From Hyphomicrobiales bacterium (lineage in GTDB: Bacteria; Pseudomonadota; Alphaproteobacteria; Rhizobiales; Rhizobiaceae): a stretch of DNA of 64,000 nt. Shown here piece after piece: positions 43,314-51,132 of this stretch. Within the stretch, counting starts at the first letter, position 1, and each line of letters starts with the position of its first letter. The notes under the pieces were generated by a model, which worked only from the letters and a program-made list of their open reading frames with translations, did no database searches and was not told the origin of the DNA. The DNA is taken from the NCBI GenBank assembly GCA_900468065.1, contig UBTA01000055.1:1-64000 (forward strand), given 5' to 3'. Both the position numbers and the translations under genes were made by a program.

Positions 43314-43344
43314 AAAAAAGCCGCCACCTTTTTGAGGTGACGGC
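43314..43344 (-). terminator. Rho-independent terminator
   Basis: On the minus strand GCCGTCACCT, a 5-nt loop and AGGTGGCGGC are followed by six Ts, 21 bp after the stop of the small exported protein gene. Confidence 0.88.
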
Positions 43345-43364
43345 TCGTTTTGAACGAGAGATAA

Positions 43365-43688
43365 TTAGCGAAACAGCTTGAAGACTGCGGGCGCATAATA
43401 GTAGCCGTCAGAATGGCGCCGATAACCGCGGCGCGGCTCGCGATATCCTCGGTGGCCGTTCCAGTAGCCGCGACGCTCCTGGCGACGTTCTGCGCGATCG
43501 TGTCTGCCCTTCTGGGGCTTCTTCCAACGCGGCTTGTCATCGTTTCGTTGACGGTACTGGACGGTCTCAACGGTTGAGGTGAGTTGTGCAGTCGCTGGGG
43601 CTATGGGAGCTGCGGAGGCAGCGAAGGTGGTCATGCCGACGACGGCCGCAATAGCGGCGGCGCCGAGTGTCTGGATAAGCGTTTTCAT
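43365..43688 (-). CDS. Small basic exported protein (107 aa)
   Basis: A signal peptide of about 26 residues (TLIQTLGAAAIAAVVGMTTF, then AASAA) precedes a mature chain rich in Arg, Tyr and Gly: RHDRAERRQERRGYWNGHRG, YREPRRGYRRHSDGYYYAP. Such low-complexity, basic, secreted proteins are frequent in rhizobia (BA14K-like and related) and may bind the envelope or polyanions. It is a single gene with its own terminator. Confidence 0.75.
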   Translation of the reverse strand: MKTLIQTLGAAAIAAVVGMTTFAASAAPIAPATAQLTSTVETVQYRQRNDDKPRWKKPQKGRHDRAERRQERRGYWNGHRGYREPRRGYRRHSDGYYYAPAVFKLFR

Positions 43689-43999
43689 GGAATTCCTTTT
43701 GCATACGCGAATGCGTCGTGCACTGAACTCCCTCGGGCCGGTTCGGTTCCAGAAAAATCGGAGATCGCCCTTGAGCTCGGTGACACGTCTAAACAGCCTT
43801 GGCTATCGTCGTCTTCCTCCATCTTGGCTGCACCAGGATTGCGCTCGGAACCTGCCGTTCGTCTGACCGCACGATTGCGCCCCCGCCATCCAAACACAAT
43901 CTGGCCCGACGGTCTCCTGACACCGCGGTGCCGGGAATCCGTGAGCTGTCGTCATTGTACAACGCATATGTCGTTTTCACGGGCGCCGTGCAGGGCCGG
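43689..43999. other. Intergenic region, nothing seen
   Basis: Contains the promoters for the minus-strand exported protein and for the riboswitch transcript. The open frames crossing it have no family resemblance. Confidence 0.4.
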
Positions 44000-44180
44000 T
44001 CATGGTCTGCTGGGGATGTTCAAGGTGCCACTTCGTGAAGGAACGAAGAGGATAATTGGGAAGCCGGACAAATTCCGGCGCTGCCCCCGCAACGGTAGCG
44101 GAACGGAAATTGCGGCTGGCTCCGGAGAGCTCTTGAAACAGCCCGGCCATTTCGTTTCGAAGCCCGGAAACCAGCCCTGA
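44000..44180 (+). promoter_or_regulatory. Cobalamin riboswitch upstream of fdhA
   Basis: The conserved parts appear in order: AAGGTGCCAC near 44022, TTGGGAAGCCGG (about 44056-44067), the core GCTGCCCCCGCAACGGTA near 44080-44097, and a B12-box-like GCCCGGAAACCAGCC close to 44163-44176. This is the standard order of adenosylcobalamin-sensing leaders. The next gene is fdhA, starting 240 bp later; there is no gene between. The boundaries are approximate. Confidence 0.88.
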
Positions 44181-44421
44181 AGACTGTGACACGACGGATT
44201 GCGGTGGGCGATCAAGAAGTGGGACACCGCCAGCTTCAGCTGCCCGTCATTCCTTCTTCCCCCTCAATCTGCCGCAACGGCAAGTCTGGGTCCTGCCCAA
44301 TTTGGCCATGTCCGCAGTCCCGTTGCTATCCGGCCCGCGGAGGAGGCAGGCCGTTCGGAAGGGTCTGTCATCAACTTTTTCGGTGGCGGGTCGAGACATC
44401 GAAACCACAGGAGGAGTGAGC

Positions 44422-45612
44422 ATGAGCAGAAACAGAGGCGTTGTCTATTTGCGGCCCGGCAAAGTCGAGGTCAGGGATATTGACGACCCGAAACTTGAGG
44501 CACCGGATGGCCGCCGGATCGAGCACGGCGTCATCTTGAAAGTGATTTCCACCAACATCTGCGGTTCCGACCAGCACATGGTGCGCGGCAGGACCACGGC
44601 AATGCCTGGTCTCGTCCTCGGGCACGAGATTACCGGTGAGGTGATCGAGAAGGGCATCGACGTGGAGATGCTGGAGATCGGCGACATTGTCTCGGTGCCG
44701 TTCAACGTTGCCTGCGGCCGCTGCCGTTGCTGCAAGTCGCAGGACACCGGCGTGTGCCTGACGGTCAACCCGTCGCGCGCCGGCGGCGCCTACGGTTATG
44801 TCGACATGGGCGGCTGGATCGGCGGGCAAGCGCGCTATGTCACCATTCCCTATGCCGACTTCAACCTCCTGAAATTTCCCGATCGCGACAAGGCCATGGC
44901 GAAGATCCGCGATCTCACCATGCTGTCCGATATTCTGCCCACCGGCTTCCATGGGGCGGTGCGGGCCGGTGTCGGGGTGGGCTCGACTGTCTATGTGGCA
45001 GGGGCCGGCCCAGTCGGCCTCGCCGCGGCGGCCTCTGCCCGTATTCTGGGGGCAGCCGTCGTCATGATTGGCGACTTCAACAAGGACCGGCTTGCCCATG
45101 CGGCAAAAGTCGGGTTCGAACCGATCGACCTGTCGAAGAGCGACCGGCTCGGCGACATGATCGCCCAGGTCGTGGGCACCAACGAGGTCGACAGCGCCAT
45201 CGATGCCGTCGGCTTCGAGGCACGGGGTCATGCCGGTGGCGAACAGCCGGCAATCGTTCTCAACCAGATGATGGAGATCACGCGCGCGGCAGGGTCGATC
45301 GGCATTCCCGGCCTCTATGTCACCGAGGACCCTGGTGCCGCCGACAATGCCGCCAAACAGGGCAACCTGTCGCTTCGCTTCGGCCTCGGCTGGGCCAAGG
45401 CGCAATCATTCCACACCGGCCAGACACCGGTCCTCAAATACAATCGCCAACTCATGCAGGCGATTCTGCATGATCGGCTGCCGATAGCAGATATCGTCAA
45501 TGCGAAGGTCATCCCGCTCGACGACGCCGTTCAGGGTTACGAGAGCTTCGATCAGGGGGCGGCGACGAAATATGTCCTCGATCCGCACGGTGACCTTGTG
45601 AAGGCCGCCTGA
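44422..45612 (+). CDS. fdhA: Glutathione-independent formaldehyde dehydrogenase
   Basis: A 396-residue zinc-dependent medium-chain dehydrogenase that oxidises formaldehyde with NAD+ without added glutathione. It has catalytic-zinc residues in STNICGSDQHMVRG and LVLGHEITGEV, the structural-zinc cysteines in CGRCRCCKSQDTGVC, and cofactor motif VYVAGAGPVGLAAA. The long insertion VNPSRAGGAYGYVDMGGWIG is typical of the Pseudomonas-type enzyme. ATG 44422 follows GGAGGAGTGAG. A cobalamin riboswitch lies in its leader, unusual for this gene. Product assignment is firm at family level; related enzymes act on other aldehydes. Confidence 0.9.
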   Translation: MSRNRGVVYLRPGKVEVRDIDDPKLEAPDGRRIEHGVILKVISTNICGSDQHMVRGRTTAMPGLVLGHEITGEVIEKGIDVEMLEIGDIVSVPFNVACGRCRCCKSQDTGVCLTVNPSRAGGAYGYVDMGGWIGGQARYVTIPYADFNLLKFPDRDKAMAKIRDLTMLSDILPTGFHGAVRAGVGVGSTVYVAGAGPVGLAAAASARILGAAVVMIGDFNKDRLAHAAKVGFEPIDLSKSDRLGDMIAQVVGTNEVDSAIDAVGFEARGHAGGEQPAIVLNQMMEITRAAGSIGIPGLYVTEDPGAADNAAKQGNLSLRFGLGWAKAQSFHTGQTPVLKYNRQLMQAILHDRLPIADIVNAKVIPLDDAVQGYESFDQGAATKYVLDPHGDLVKAA

Positions 45613-45679
45613 TCACCAGCCGAAGAGCGGTACGACGATGGCCGGACAGAGGTCCGGCCATCGCCCTGTCGGCAAGCAT

Positions 45680-46243
45680 TCATTTTCCAAGCGACCGCAA
45701 TATCCATCTGCGGCCGTCGCTGCGCAGATCCGTGGCGCTCAGGAGTTCGACATCGAGTTTCCAAAGCGCACTGGCCGGAGCATCCAGGGACGTAAGCACC
45801 GCCGCCTTGATGACGATAGGATGGGTCACAACCACTGTATGGCCGCCGGCGGTCAGATTCTGCGCCATCCACTGCGCGACCCGTTCGAACAATTGTGTGA
45901 CCGGCTCGCCACCGTGTGGTGCGGCAGCGGGATCACTGATCCAAAGGCCAAGCGCATCGGGCTCGCTGGCTGCAATATCGGCCAGCGTTTTGTCTTGCCA
46001 CCGTCCGTAAGCCAAATCGCGGAAGGCGGGACGGATTTCAGATGCAGTACCGATAGCCGCTGCTGTCTCGCGTGCGCTCTGTTCCGGCGCCGATAACAGA
46101 CGGTCCACCCGCCGCAGCGTACGTCCAATGCCCGCAGCAACTTGTGCATCGCCCTCCAGCAGTGGCTGGTCCGATGAAAAACCAGCCAGTTTCGTCGCTT
46201 GGGTGCGGCCGCGGGAAATCAAAGTCAGACGCGTTGCTCTCGT
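45680..46243 (-). CDS. Histidine-phosphatase-family protein with altered RHG motif
   Basis: A 187-residue protein of the phosphoglycerate-mutase-like fold. The N-terminal catalytic R-H-G reads S11-R12-G13 (LTLISRGRTQATKL), so the histidine that would be phosphorylated is arginine. The second histidine (VVVTHPIVIKAA) and FRDLAYGRWQDKTLADIAAS are normal. Loss of the nucleophile argues against ordinary phosphatase activity. It is convergent with fdhA and divergent from cbtB. Because of the cobalt and B12 context it may be related to CobC, but binding or regulation is as likely. GTG 46243 is preferred, with AGAGG upstream. Confidence 0.78.
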   Translation of the reverse strand, partial: TRATRLTLISRGRTQATKLAGFSSDQPLLEGDAQVAAGIGRTLRRVDRLLSAPEQSARETAAAIGTASEIRPAFRDLAYGRWQDKTLADIAASEPDALGLWISDPAAAPHGGEPVTQLFERVAQWMAQNLTAGGHTVVVTHPIVIKAAVLTSLDAPASALWKLDVELLSATDLRSDGRRWILRSLGK

Positions 46244-46261
46244 CACGACGAGCCTCTTTCG

Positions 46262-46412
46262 TAAACAGGACATGGTACGTCCATGCCGGTGATTGACAGT
46301 ATTCAGCGGAAGCCTATAACCATTGATCATTGCAATTCGGGAAGCCAGTGAAATTCTGGTGCGGTCGCGCCACTGTTATCGAGAAAATCGAAAGCCAGAC
46401 CCTGATTGCGGT
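46262..46412 (+). promoter_or_regulatory. Cobalamin riboswitch upstream of cbtB
   Basis: GGGAAGCCAGTGAAATTCTG near 46339-46358 is followed by GTGCGGTCGCGCCACTGTTA and a B12-box-like AAAGCCAGACCCTG, ending near 46405. CGGTCGCGCCACTGT is a known variant of the core in alphaproteobacterial leaders. It precedes the cobalt transporter genes, the expected target. Boundaries approximate. Confidence 0.82.
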
Positions 46413-46455
46413 AAGTCATTCATACGTTGAACGCGCTATTCACAGGGGAACTCGC

Positions 46456-46665
46456 ATGGCCACTATCAGTTACGCACCAGAAACGATCGCCACACCTATT
46501 CCGATTGGACAAGTGATCCCATGGGCGATCTTTGGCGGCCTCCTCCTCCTCATCGCACTCTATTTTGTCAGCACCGAAGAAGGTGCGATGCAAATGATCC
46601 CGGGTATGGAAGTTCATGAATTCGTTCATGACGGACGCCATCTTCTCGGCTTTCCGTGCCATTGA
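46456..46665 (+). CDS. cbtB: Cobalt transporter small subunit CbtB
   Basis: A 69-residue membrane peptide with one span (VIPWAIFGGLLLLIALYFVS) and the histidine-rich tail HEFVHDGRHLLGFPCH that marks CbtB and probably binds the metal. CbtA and CbtB together form a B12-regulated cobalt importer proposed from comparative genomics. The ATG follows AGGGGAACTCGC, and cbtA begins 11 bp downstream. Confidence 0.9.
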   Translation: MATISYAPETIATPIPIGQVIPWAIFGGLLLLIALYFVSTEEGAMQMIPGMEVHEFVHDGRHLLGFPCH

Positions 46666-46676
46666 GAGGCACCGTT

Positions 46677-47423
46677 ATGACGGGTCATCTTTTAATGAGG
46701 GGCATGATTGCCGGCCTCATCGCCGGTCTTTTGGCCTTTGGTTTCGCCCGTGTCTTAGGCGAGCCGCAAATTGACCTGGCCATCGCCTTTGAAGAACAGA
46801 TGGCGGCTGTGGAAAATCCGAATGCACCGGCCGAGCCGGAAGTGGTCAGCCGGGAAACCCAAGCCGGCATCGGGCTTTTTACGGGCGTCATGGCCTATAG
46901 TGTTGCGATGGGTGGCATCTTCGCGCTGGTTTTCGCGGGGCTTTACGGCCGCGCCAGCCGGCTGGGCCCACGCGGTCTGTCAGCCGTGCTGGGGATTGCC
47001 GCATTCATTGCACTCGTGATCGTGCCTGACCTGAAATACGCGCCAAACCCGCCGGCGGTCGGCAATCCGGAAACGATCGGTGTTCGCACCGAGCTGTTCT
47101 TCGTGATGATCGCCGCCTCGATCTTCGGCATGGCGCTGGCCTTTGCTGTGGCCAAGAACCTGCGTGAACGTTTCGGTGCCTGGAATGCCGCCATTCTGGC
47201 GGGTATCGCCTACATCGTTTTCATCGCGATCGTCCATGGACTGCTGCCGGCGATCAACGAAGTCCCCGAGAACTTCTCGGCAATGAACCTCTATTCCTTC
47301 CGTCTGGCGACCCTCGGTCTTCAGGCAACGGTCTGGACTGGGATTGCGCTGGTCTTCGGCTACCTTGCTGAACGGCTTTTGAGCCAAACCGGAAATTACC
47401 GTGCGCTTTCCGCCGCGCGTTGA
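46677..47423 (+). CDS. cbtA: Cobalt transporter subunit CbtA
   Basis: A 248-residue integral membrane protein with about six spans, starting LLMRGMIAGLIAGLLAFGFA and including GLFTGVMAYSVAMGGIFALV. The first helix, LARV-GEP segment and the ELFFVMIAASIFGMAL region match CbtA. It supplies cobalt for cobalamin synthesis and is turned down by the upstream riboswitch when cobalamin is plentiful. Confidence 0.9.
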   Translation: MTGHLLMRGMIAGLIAGLLAFGFARVLGEPQIDLAIAFEEQMAAVENPNAPAEPEVVSRETQAGIGLFTGVMAYSVAMGGIFALVFAGLYGRASRLGPRGLSAVLGIAAFIALVIVPDLKYAPNPPAVGNPETIGVRTELFFVMIAASIFGMALAFAVAKNLRERFGAWNAAILAGIAYIVFIAIVHGLLPAINEVPENFSAMNLYSFRLATLGLQATVWTGIALVFGYLAERLLSQTGNYRALSAAR

Positions 47424-47466
47424 TTCCACTTCGACGGGCGGCGCACACCTGCGGCGCCCGTTTTTT

Positions 47467-48072
47467 ATGCGCGGCATGACACAGCCGTCGTGCTGTTGGC
47501 TGCTTTTGCTGGCCTTCCTGCAGGCCACGAACGTTATGGCACATGGACGGTCTTCCACCGGTCCTGTGTCGGGCATTCCTATCCCCAACCTCTCGCATGG
47601 CGAGATGGCAGTCTTGAGCCCGTATCGCAGCGACATCATGGGCGTTGCTGATAAGGTCAAGCAGACAGACCCGTCCTTCCGGCGGCTGAAGAACTACGCC
47701 GCCATTCAGTATTCCTATTGCTTCTGGGGTGCAGCGCCCGGCACGATCACGGATGAAGCCAGCCCCTTCAACGAATGTGCCCATGCCTATCTGGCCGCGT
47801 CCAAGGCGTTGCTCCTCCATATGCGCGCGATGCCGGACGCTGCCCCGGCAATTGCCGAGCTTGTTTCCCAGATCGACACGGACATGATCCGCACGGGAGC
47901 CGCCTTTATCGGCTGCCAGTATTCCGGGGGCTCGTTTAATACGGCCGGTCTGGTGACGCCGCATTGGGAAAACGTGCCTGCTCATGTGCCGACAATGGCG
48001 GCAACAGGCGCAATCCTGATGATCCTGGCCAGTCCGGTTTTCTTCAGAATCGTGCGCCGTTCGCCTCGCTAG
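47467..48072 (+). CDS. Exported, membrane-anchored companion of CbtAB (201 aa)
   Basis: The protein has an N-terminal signal segment (CCWLLLLAFLQATNVMAHG), a periplasmic domain of about 130 residues with cysteines in YSYCFWGAAPG, FNECAHAYLAA and FIGCQYSGGS, and a C-terminal span (ATGAILMILASPVFFRIV). No family is recognised. It begins 44 bp after cbtA and is likely on the same riboswitch-controlled transcript, so a role in metal delivery is suggested by position only. The start could be 47476 or, overlapping cbtA, 47401. Confidence 0.6.
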   Translation: MRGMTQPSCCWLLLLAFLQATNVMAHGRSSTGPVSGIPIPNLSHGEMAVLSPYRSDIMGVADKVKQTDPSFRRLKNYAAIQYSYCFWGAAPGTITDEASPFNECAHAYLAASKALLLHMRAMPDAAPAIAELVSQIDTDMIRTGAAFIGCQYSGGSFNTAGLVTPHWENVPAHVPTMAATGAILMILASPVFFRIVRRSPR

Positions 48073-48117
48073 CGATCAAGGCGGCAAAAGATCCGCCGAC
48101 TATCCCCCAGAAGCGCC

Positions 48118-48145
48118 CCACCCCGCACGTTGACATGCGGGGTGG
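48118..48145. terminator. Perfect inverted repeat between converging genes
   Basis: CCACCCCGCA and TGCGGGGTGG form a 10-bp perfect stem with an 8-nt loop, 46 bp after the stop at 48072. No T run follows in either direction, so it may be a Rho-dependent end or a bidirectional barrier between the two converging operons. Confidence 0.5.
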
Positions 48146-48268
48146 CCCAGGTCGCGCCGCATTCACAGACGAATCAATAGCACCGAAAAGTGGTGCCGGA
48201 CGTCCCCCATTTGGGGGAGCCCCGAGCCCGTCAACAGATAAATAGTAACTGTCACAGACCGGTCCTAC

Positions 48269-50182
48269 CTAAAGTTCCAGTGACGATCTGTTTGTGATAG
48301 CAGGCATGCCTTCCGGGCGGATCAGCTTCTTCAGAGCAGCGATGCGGAAGATGGCGTTGGCAGCGCCGTAACCGCGATAACCGCGCCGTTCGACGATCTC
48401 GAAGAAAAAGCCCTCACCATAGGAACCGCTGTAGAGCTGGAAGAATTCGCCGTACTCGTCGCGGTCATAAAGGATGTTTTCCGCTTTCAGCCACTCGCTG
48501 AGCTCCGGGTCAAGGCCGAACCGGGCTTCGACATCGTCGTAGTAGTTGGGCGATATGTGCAGCGGCTGGAAGCCATTTTGTTTCAGCGCCTTGGCCGTTA
48601 AAAAAATGTCGTCGGTGCTGAAGGCCAGATGCTGGATACCCGAGCCGAAGGTCTCGGCGATGAAATGGCCGGCAAGCGTGCGGCGGTTTTCCGCACCGTT
48701 CAGTGTAATGCGCAAGGTGCCATTGGTATTCTCGATCACCTGGCTGCGAACGACGCCGGCCGGATCGATGATATCCACCATCGGCGTTTTCTGCGTTTCG
48801 AAGATCGCAGTGTAGAACAACAGCCAGGTCAACAATTCCTCATAGGCAACCGTCTGGGCGATATGGTCGATGCCGCACAGATGTGCCGGCTGGCTTTCTT
48901 CCTCGTCTGTAACCGGGACAAAATCGATATCCCAGATACGACCGAGATCAGACTTGTCATCGAGCATGTAGATCAAGCCACCGCCGACGCCGCGAATGGC
49001 GGGAATTGAAAGTTCGCCGGTGCCGACCGGCTGGCTGAAGGGTTCTGCCCCCAGCGCCACCGCCCGCGCCATGGCCTCGCCGGCGTCGCCGACCGCGAGC
49101 GCCACGGCATAGGCCGACGGCCCGTGCACCGCGTAGGATGCATTGGCAAAACCGGCGCGTTCGGTGTTGACCAGAAGCCGGATATCGCCCTGGCTGTAGA
49201 CCTGCACCTGCTTGCTTCTGTGCCGGGCGGTGTTGCGGAAGCCAAGGGTGCGCAGGAGCGCGATCAGCTCCGTTGCGTCAGTGTCATCGAGAGAGAACTC
49301 CACGAAGCCGACGGTCTTCACCGCCGCGCGCTCCGGCATCGCGCCAACTGTGAGACTAGACGTGTTCGGATTGCGCCGGACCCGGTCGCCCAACAGGATC
49401 AACGAGCGATGACCATCGGCGGCAATCGCCCTCGCCGAGCCGCCGCGGAATTGGTCGTTGAAGATTTCCAGCGAAAAATAACCGTCATAGCCAGTCTCGG
49501 CTATCGCTGTGGTGAAGTCCGTCACCGGCAGGTCGCCCTCACCCGGCATGTTGCGGAAATGGCGGCTCCAGTAGAGCAGGTCCATGTCGATCAAAGGCGC
49601 GTCTGCGAGCTGGACGATGAAGATCTTTTCCTTGGGGATGGAACGGATCGAATTAATGTCGATCTTGCGCGACAGGGTGTGGAAACTGTCGAGGATCAGA
49701 CCGATATTGGCGTGGTCGGCGCGCCGGACGACTTCCCAGGCGTCACGGTGGTCGAAAATATGCTTTCCCCAGGCGAGCGCCTCGTAGCCGACCCTCAAGC
49801 CACGTTTGGCAGCGCGCTCGCCAAGCTCATGGAAATCCGCCGCTGCCCGGTCGATGCCGCCCTGCGAAACCGGCGACACGTTGGAGCAGACCAGCACGAG
49901 ATCGGTGCCGAGTTGTTGCATGATATCGAATTTGCGCTCGGCGCGATCAAAGGTTCGGGTGCGATGCGGCTCGGGCATGCCCTCGAAATCGCGAAACGGC
50001 TGGAACAGCGTGATTTCCAGTCCATGGTCGCGGACCATCCGGCCAACATCCGCCGGGCTGCCGTCGAAAGCCAGAAAATCGTTCTCGAAAATCTCGACGC
50101 CGTCAAACCCTGCCTTGGCGATAGCCGCCAGCTTTTCGGGAAGTTCGCCGCTGATCGATACGGTCGCTATGGAGGTTTTCAT
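48269..50182 (-). CDS. quiC: 3-dehydroshikimate dehydratase fused to HPPD-like domain
   Basis: A 637-residue two-domain protein. Residues about 1-280 are a xylose-isomerase-like TIM barrel that dehydrates 3-dehydroshikimate to protocatechuate, with metal-binding positions in VGYEALAWG, LILDSFHTLSRK, IVQLADAP and FSLEIFND. Residues about 295-620 are a vicinal-oxygen-chelate pair like 4-hydroxyphenylpyruvate dioxygenase, with an H-H-E triad in GIDHIAQTV, GIQHLAFSTDD and FFFEIVERRG. The fusion matches QuiC/QsuB-type enzymes; the dioxygenase activity of the second domain is not established. It is the last gene of the TRAP-aroE operon, overlapping aroE by four bases. Confidence 0.88.
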   Translation of the reverse strand: MKTSIATVSISGELPEKLAAIAKAGFDGVEIFENDFLAFDGSPADVGRMVRDHGLEITLFQPFRDFEGMPEPHRTRTFDRAERKFDIMQQLGTDLVLVCSNVSPVSQGGIDRAAADFHELGERAAKRGLRVGYEALAWGKHIFDHRDAWEVVRRADHANIGLILDSFHTLSRKIDINSIRSIPKEKIFIVQLADAPLIDMDLLYWSRHFRNMPGEGDLPVTDFTTAIAETGYDGYFSLEIFNDQFRGGSARAIAADGHRSLILLGDRVRRNPNTSSLTVGAMPERAAVKTVGFVEFSLDDTDATELIALLRTLGFRNTARHRSKQVQVYSQGDIRLLVNTERAGFANASYAVHGPSAYAVALAVGDAGEAMARAVALGAEPFSQPVGTGELSIPAIRGVGGGLIYMLDDKSDLGRIWDIDFVPVTDEEESQPAHLCGIDHIAQTVAYEELLTWLLFYTAIFETQKTPMVDIIDPAGVVRSQVIENTNGTLRITLNGAENRRTLAGHFIAETFGSGIQHLAFSTDDIFLTAKALKQNGFQPLHISPNYYDDVEARFGLDPELSEWLKAENILYDRDEYGEFFQLYSGSYGEGFFFEIVERRGYRGYGAANAIFRIAALKKLIRPEGMPAITNRSSLEL

Positions 50183-51090
50183 TGAGGATCCTCGCTTCGA
50201 CGGCTGCCGGATGTCAGATTGTCGAAATGCCGCATCATTCGGTAGGTATCGGGCTCGCGTCCGGTAAACAGGCGGAAGGCGCCGACGGCCTGGAAGACGG
50301 CCATGCCGCCGCCGTTCAAGACCTTGCAGCCCCTTAACCTTGCAGCCTTGAGAAGTGCGGTTTCGAGCGGAAAATAGACGATTTCAGCCACCCAGTGATG
50401 GGGTGCCAGAAGGTCAGGCGAAAGCGGAACGCCCGGGTATTTCGCCATGCCGGTCGGGGTTGCATGGATCAGACCGGATACCGATCGCATTGCCGCCGCC
50501 AGGTCGCCGGATGCCGTAATCATCGCTTGCGGAAACAATGCGGACAGAGCCTGCGCCAGATGTGCCGCCCGCTCCTCGTCAAGATCGAATACCGTCAGGT
50601 TCTTCAAGCCCAGCGACAGGATGGCGTAGGCCGTGGCGACCCCCGCCCCGCCGGCGCCAATCTGGACTGCAGCATCAAGACGGGCATCGGGCAAGCCGCG
50701 CCGAAAGCTCTCGGCAAAACCCCACCAGTCGGTGTTGTGGCCATATCGTCGGCCACTCTTCAGGACGACAGTGTTGACCGCGCCGAGCGCGCGTGCCTCG
50801 TCGGACAGTTCGTCGAGATAGGGGATCACCAGCTGTTTGCACGGATGGGTGATGTTGAGGCCGCTCAGGCCCTGCTCTTCGGCCTGGTTCAAAAGCTGCG
50901 GTAGGCTATCTGGCGTCAGGCCGCGCTGATTGAGGTCGATCAGTTCGTAGTCGTAGGCAAACCCTTGGGCTGCACCTTCCTGCATGTGCATCGCCGGGGT
51001 CAGCGACGCCTGGATGCCTGCGCCGATCAGTCCGGCTTTCAGGGGTTTCAGACATGTCTCGACCATGGCAGCAGGTTCCGTGATTGTCAC
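50179..51090 (-). CDS. aroE: Shikimate (quinate) dehydrogenase
   Basis: A 303-residue shikimate-dehydrogenase-family enzyme. The catalytic lysine is in NITHPCKQLVIPYLD, the aspartate in GHNTDWWGF, the nucleotide loop in QIGAGGAGVATAYAILSLG, and the end in GGGMAVFQAVGAF. The substrate-carboxylate motif reads A-S-L-T-P where housekeeping AroE has S-x-S, consistent with a catabolic quinate/shikimate dehydrogenase. Here it would oxidise shikimate to 3-dehydroshikimate for the dehydratase encoded next. The TRAP genes precede it on the same strand. Confidence 0.88.
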   Translation of the reverse strand: MTITEPAAMVETCLKPLKAGLIGAGIQASLTPAMHMQEGAAQGFAYDYELIDLNQRGLTPDSLPQLLNQAEEQGLSGLNITHPCKQLVIPYLDELSDEARALGAVNTVVLKSGRRYGHNTDWWGFAESFRRGLPDARLDAAVQIGAGGAGVATAYAILSLGLKNLTVFDLDEERAAHLAQALSALFPQAMITASGDLAAAMRSVSGLIHATPTGMAKYPGVPLSPDLLAPHHWVAEIVYFPLETALLKAARLRGCKVLNGGGMAVFQAVGAFRLFTGREPDTYRMMRHFDNLTSGSRRSEDPQ

Positions 51091-51132
51091 AAGGGTTGGG
51101 CCGGCCCGCCAGACAGCGGGCCGGCGAAGGCA

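Noticed and set aside
43584-44180. A 198-codon open frame on the plus strand
   Set aside because: It runs through the cobalamin riboswitch and antisense to the small exported protein, with odd composition and no start signal.
49124-50185. A 353-codon open frame on the plus strand
   Set aside because: Antisense to the dehydroshikimate dehydratase domain; composition is typical of a reverse-frame shadow in G+C-rich DNA.
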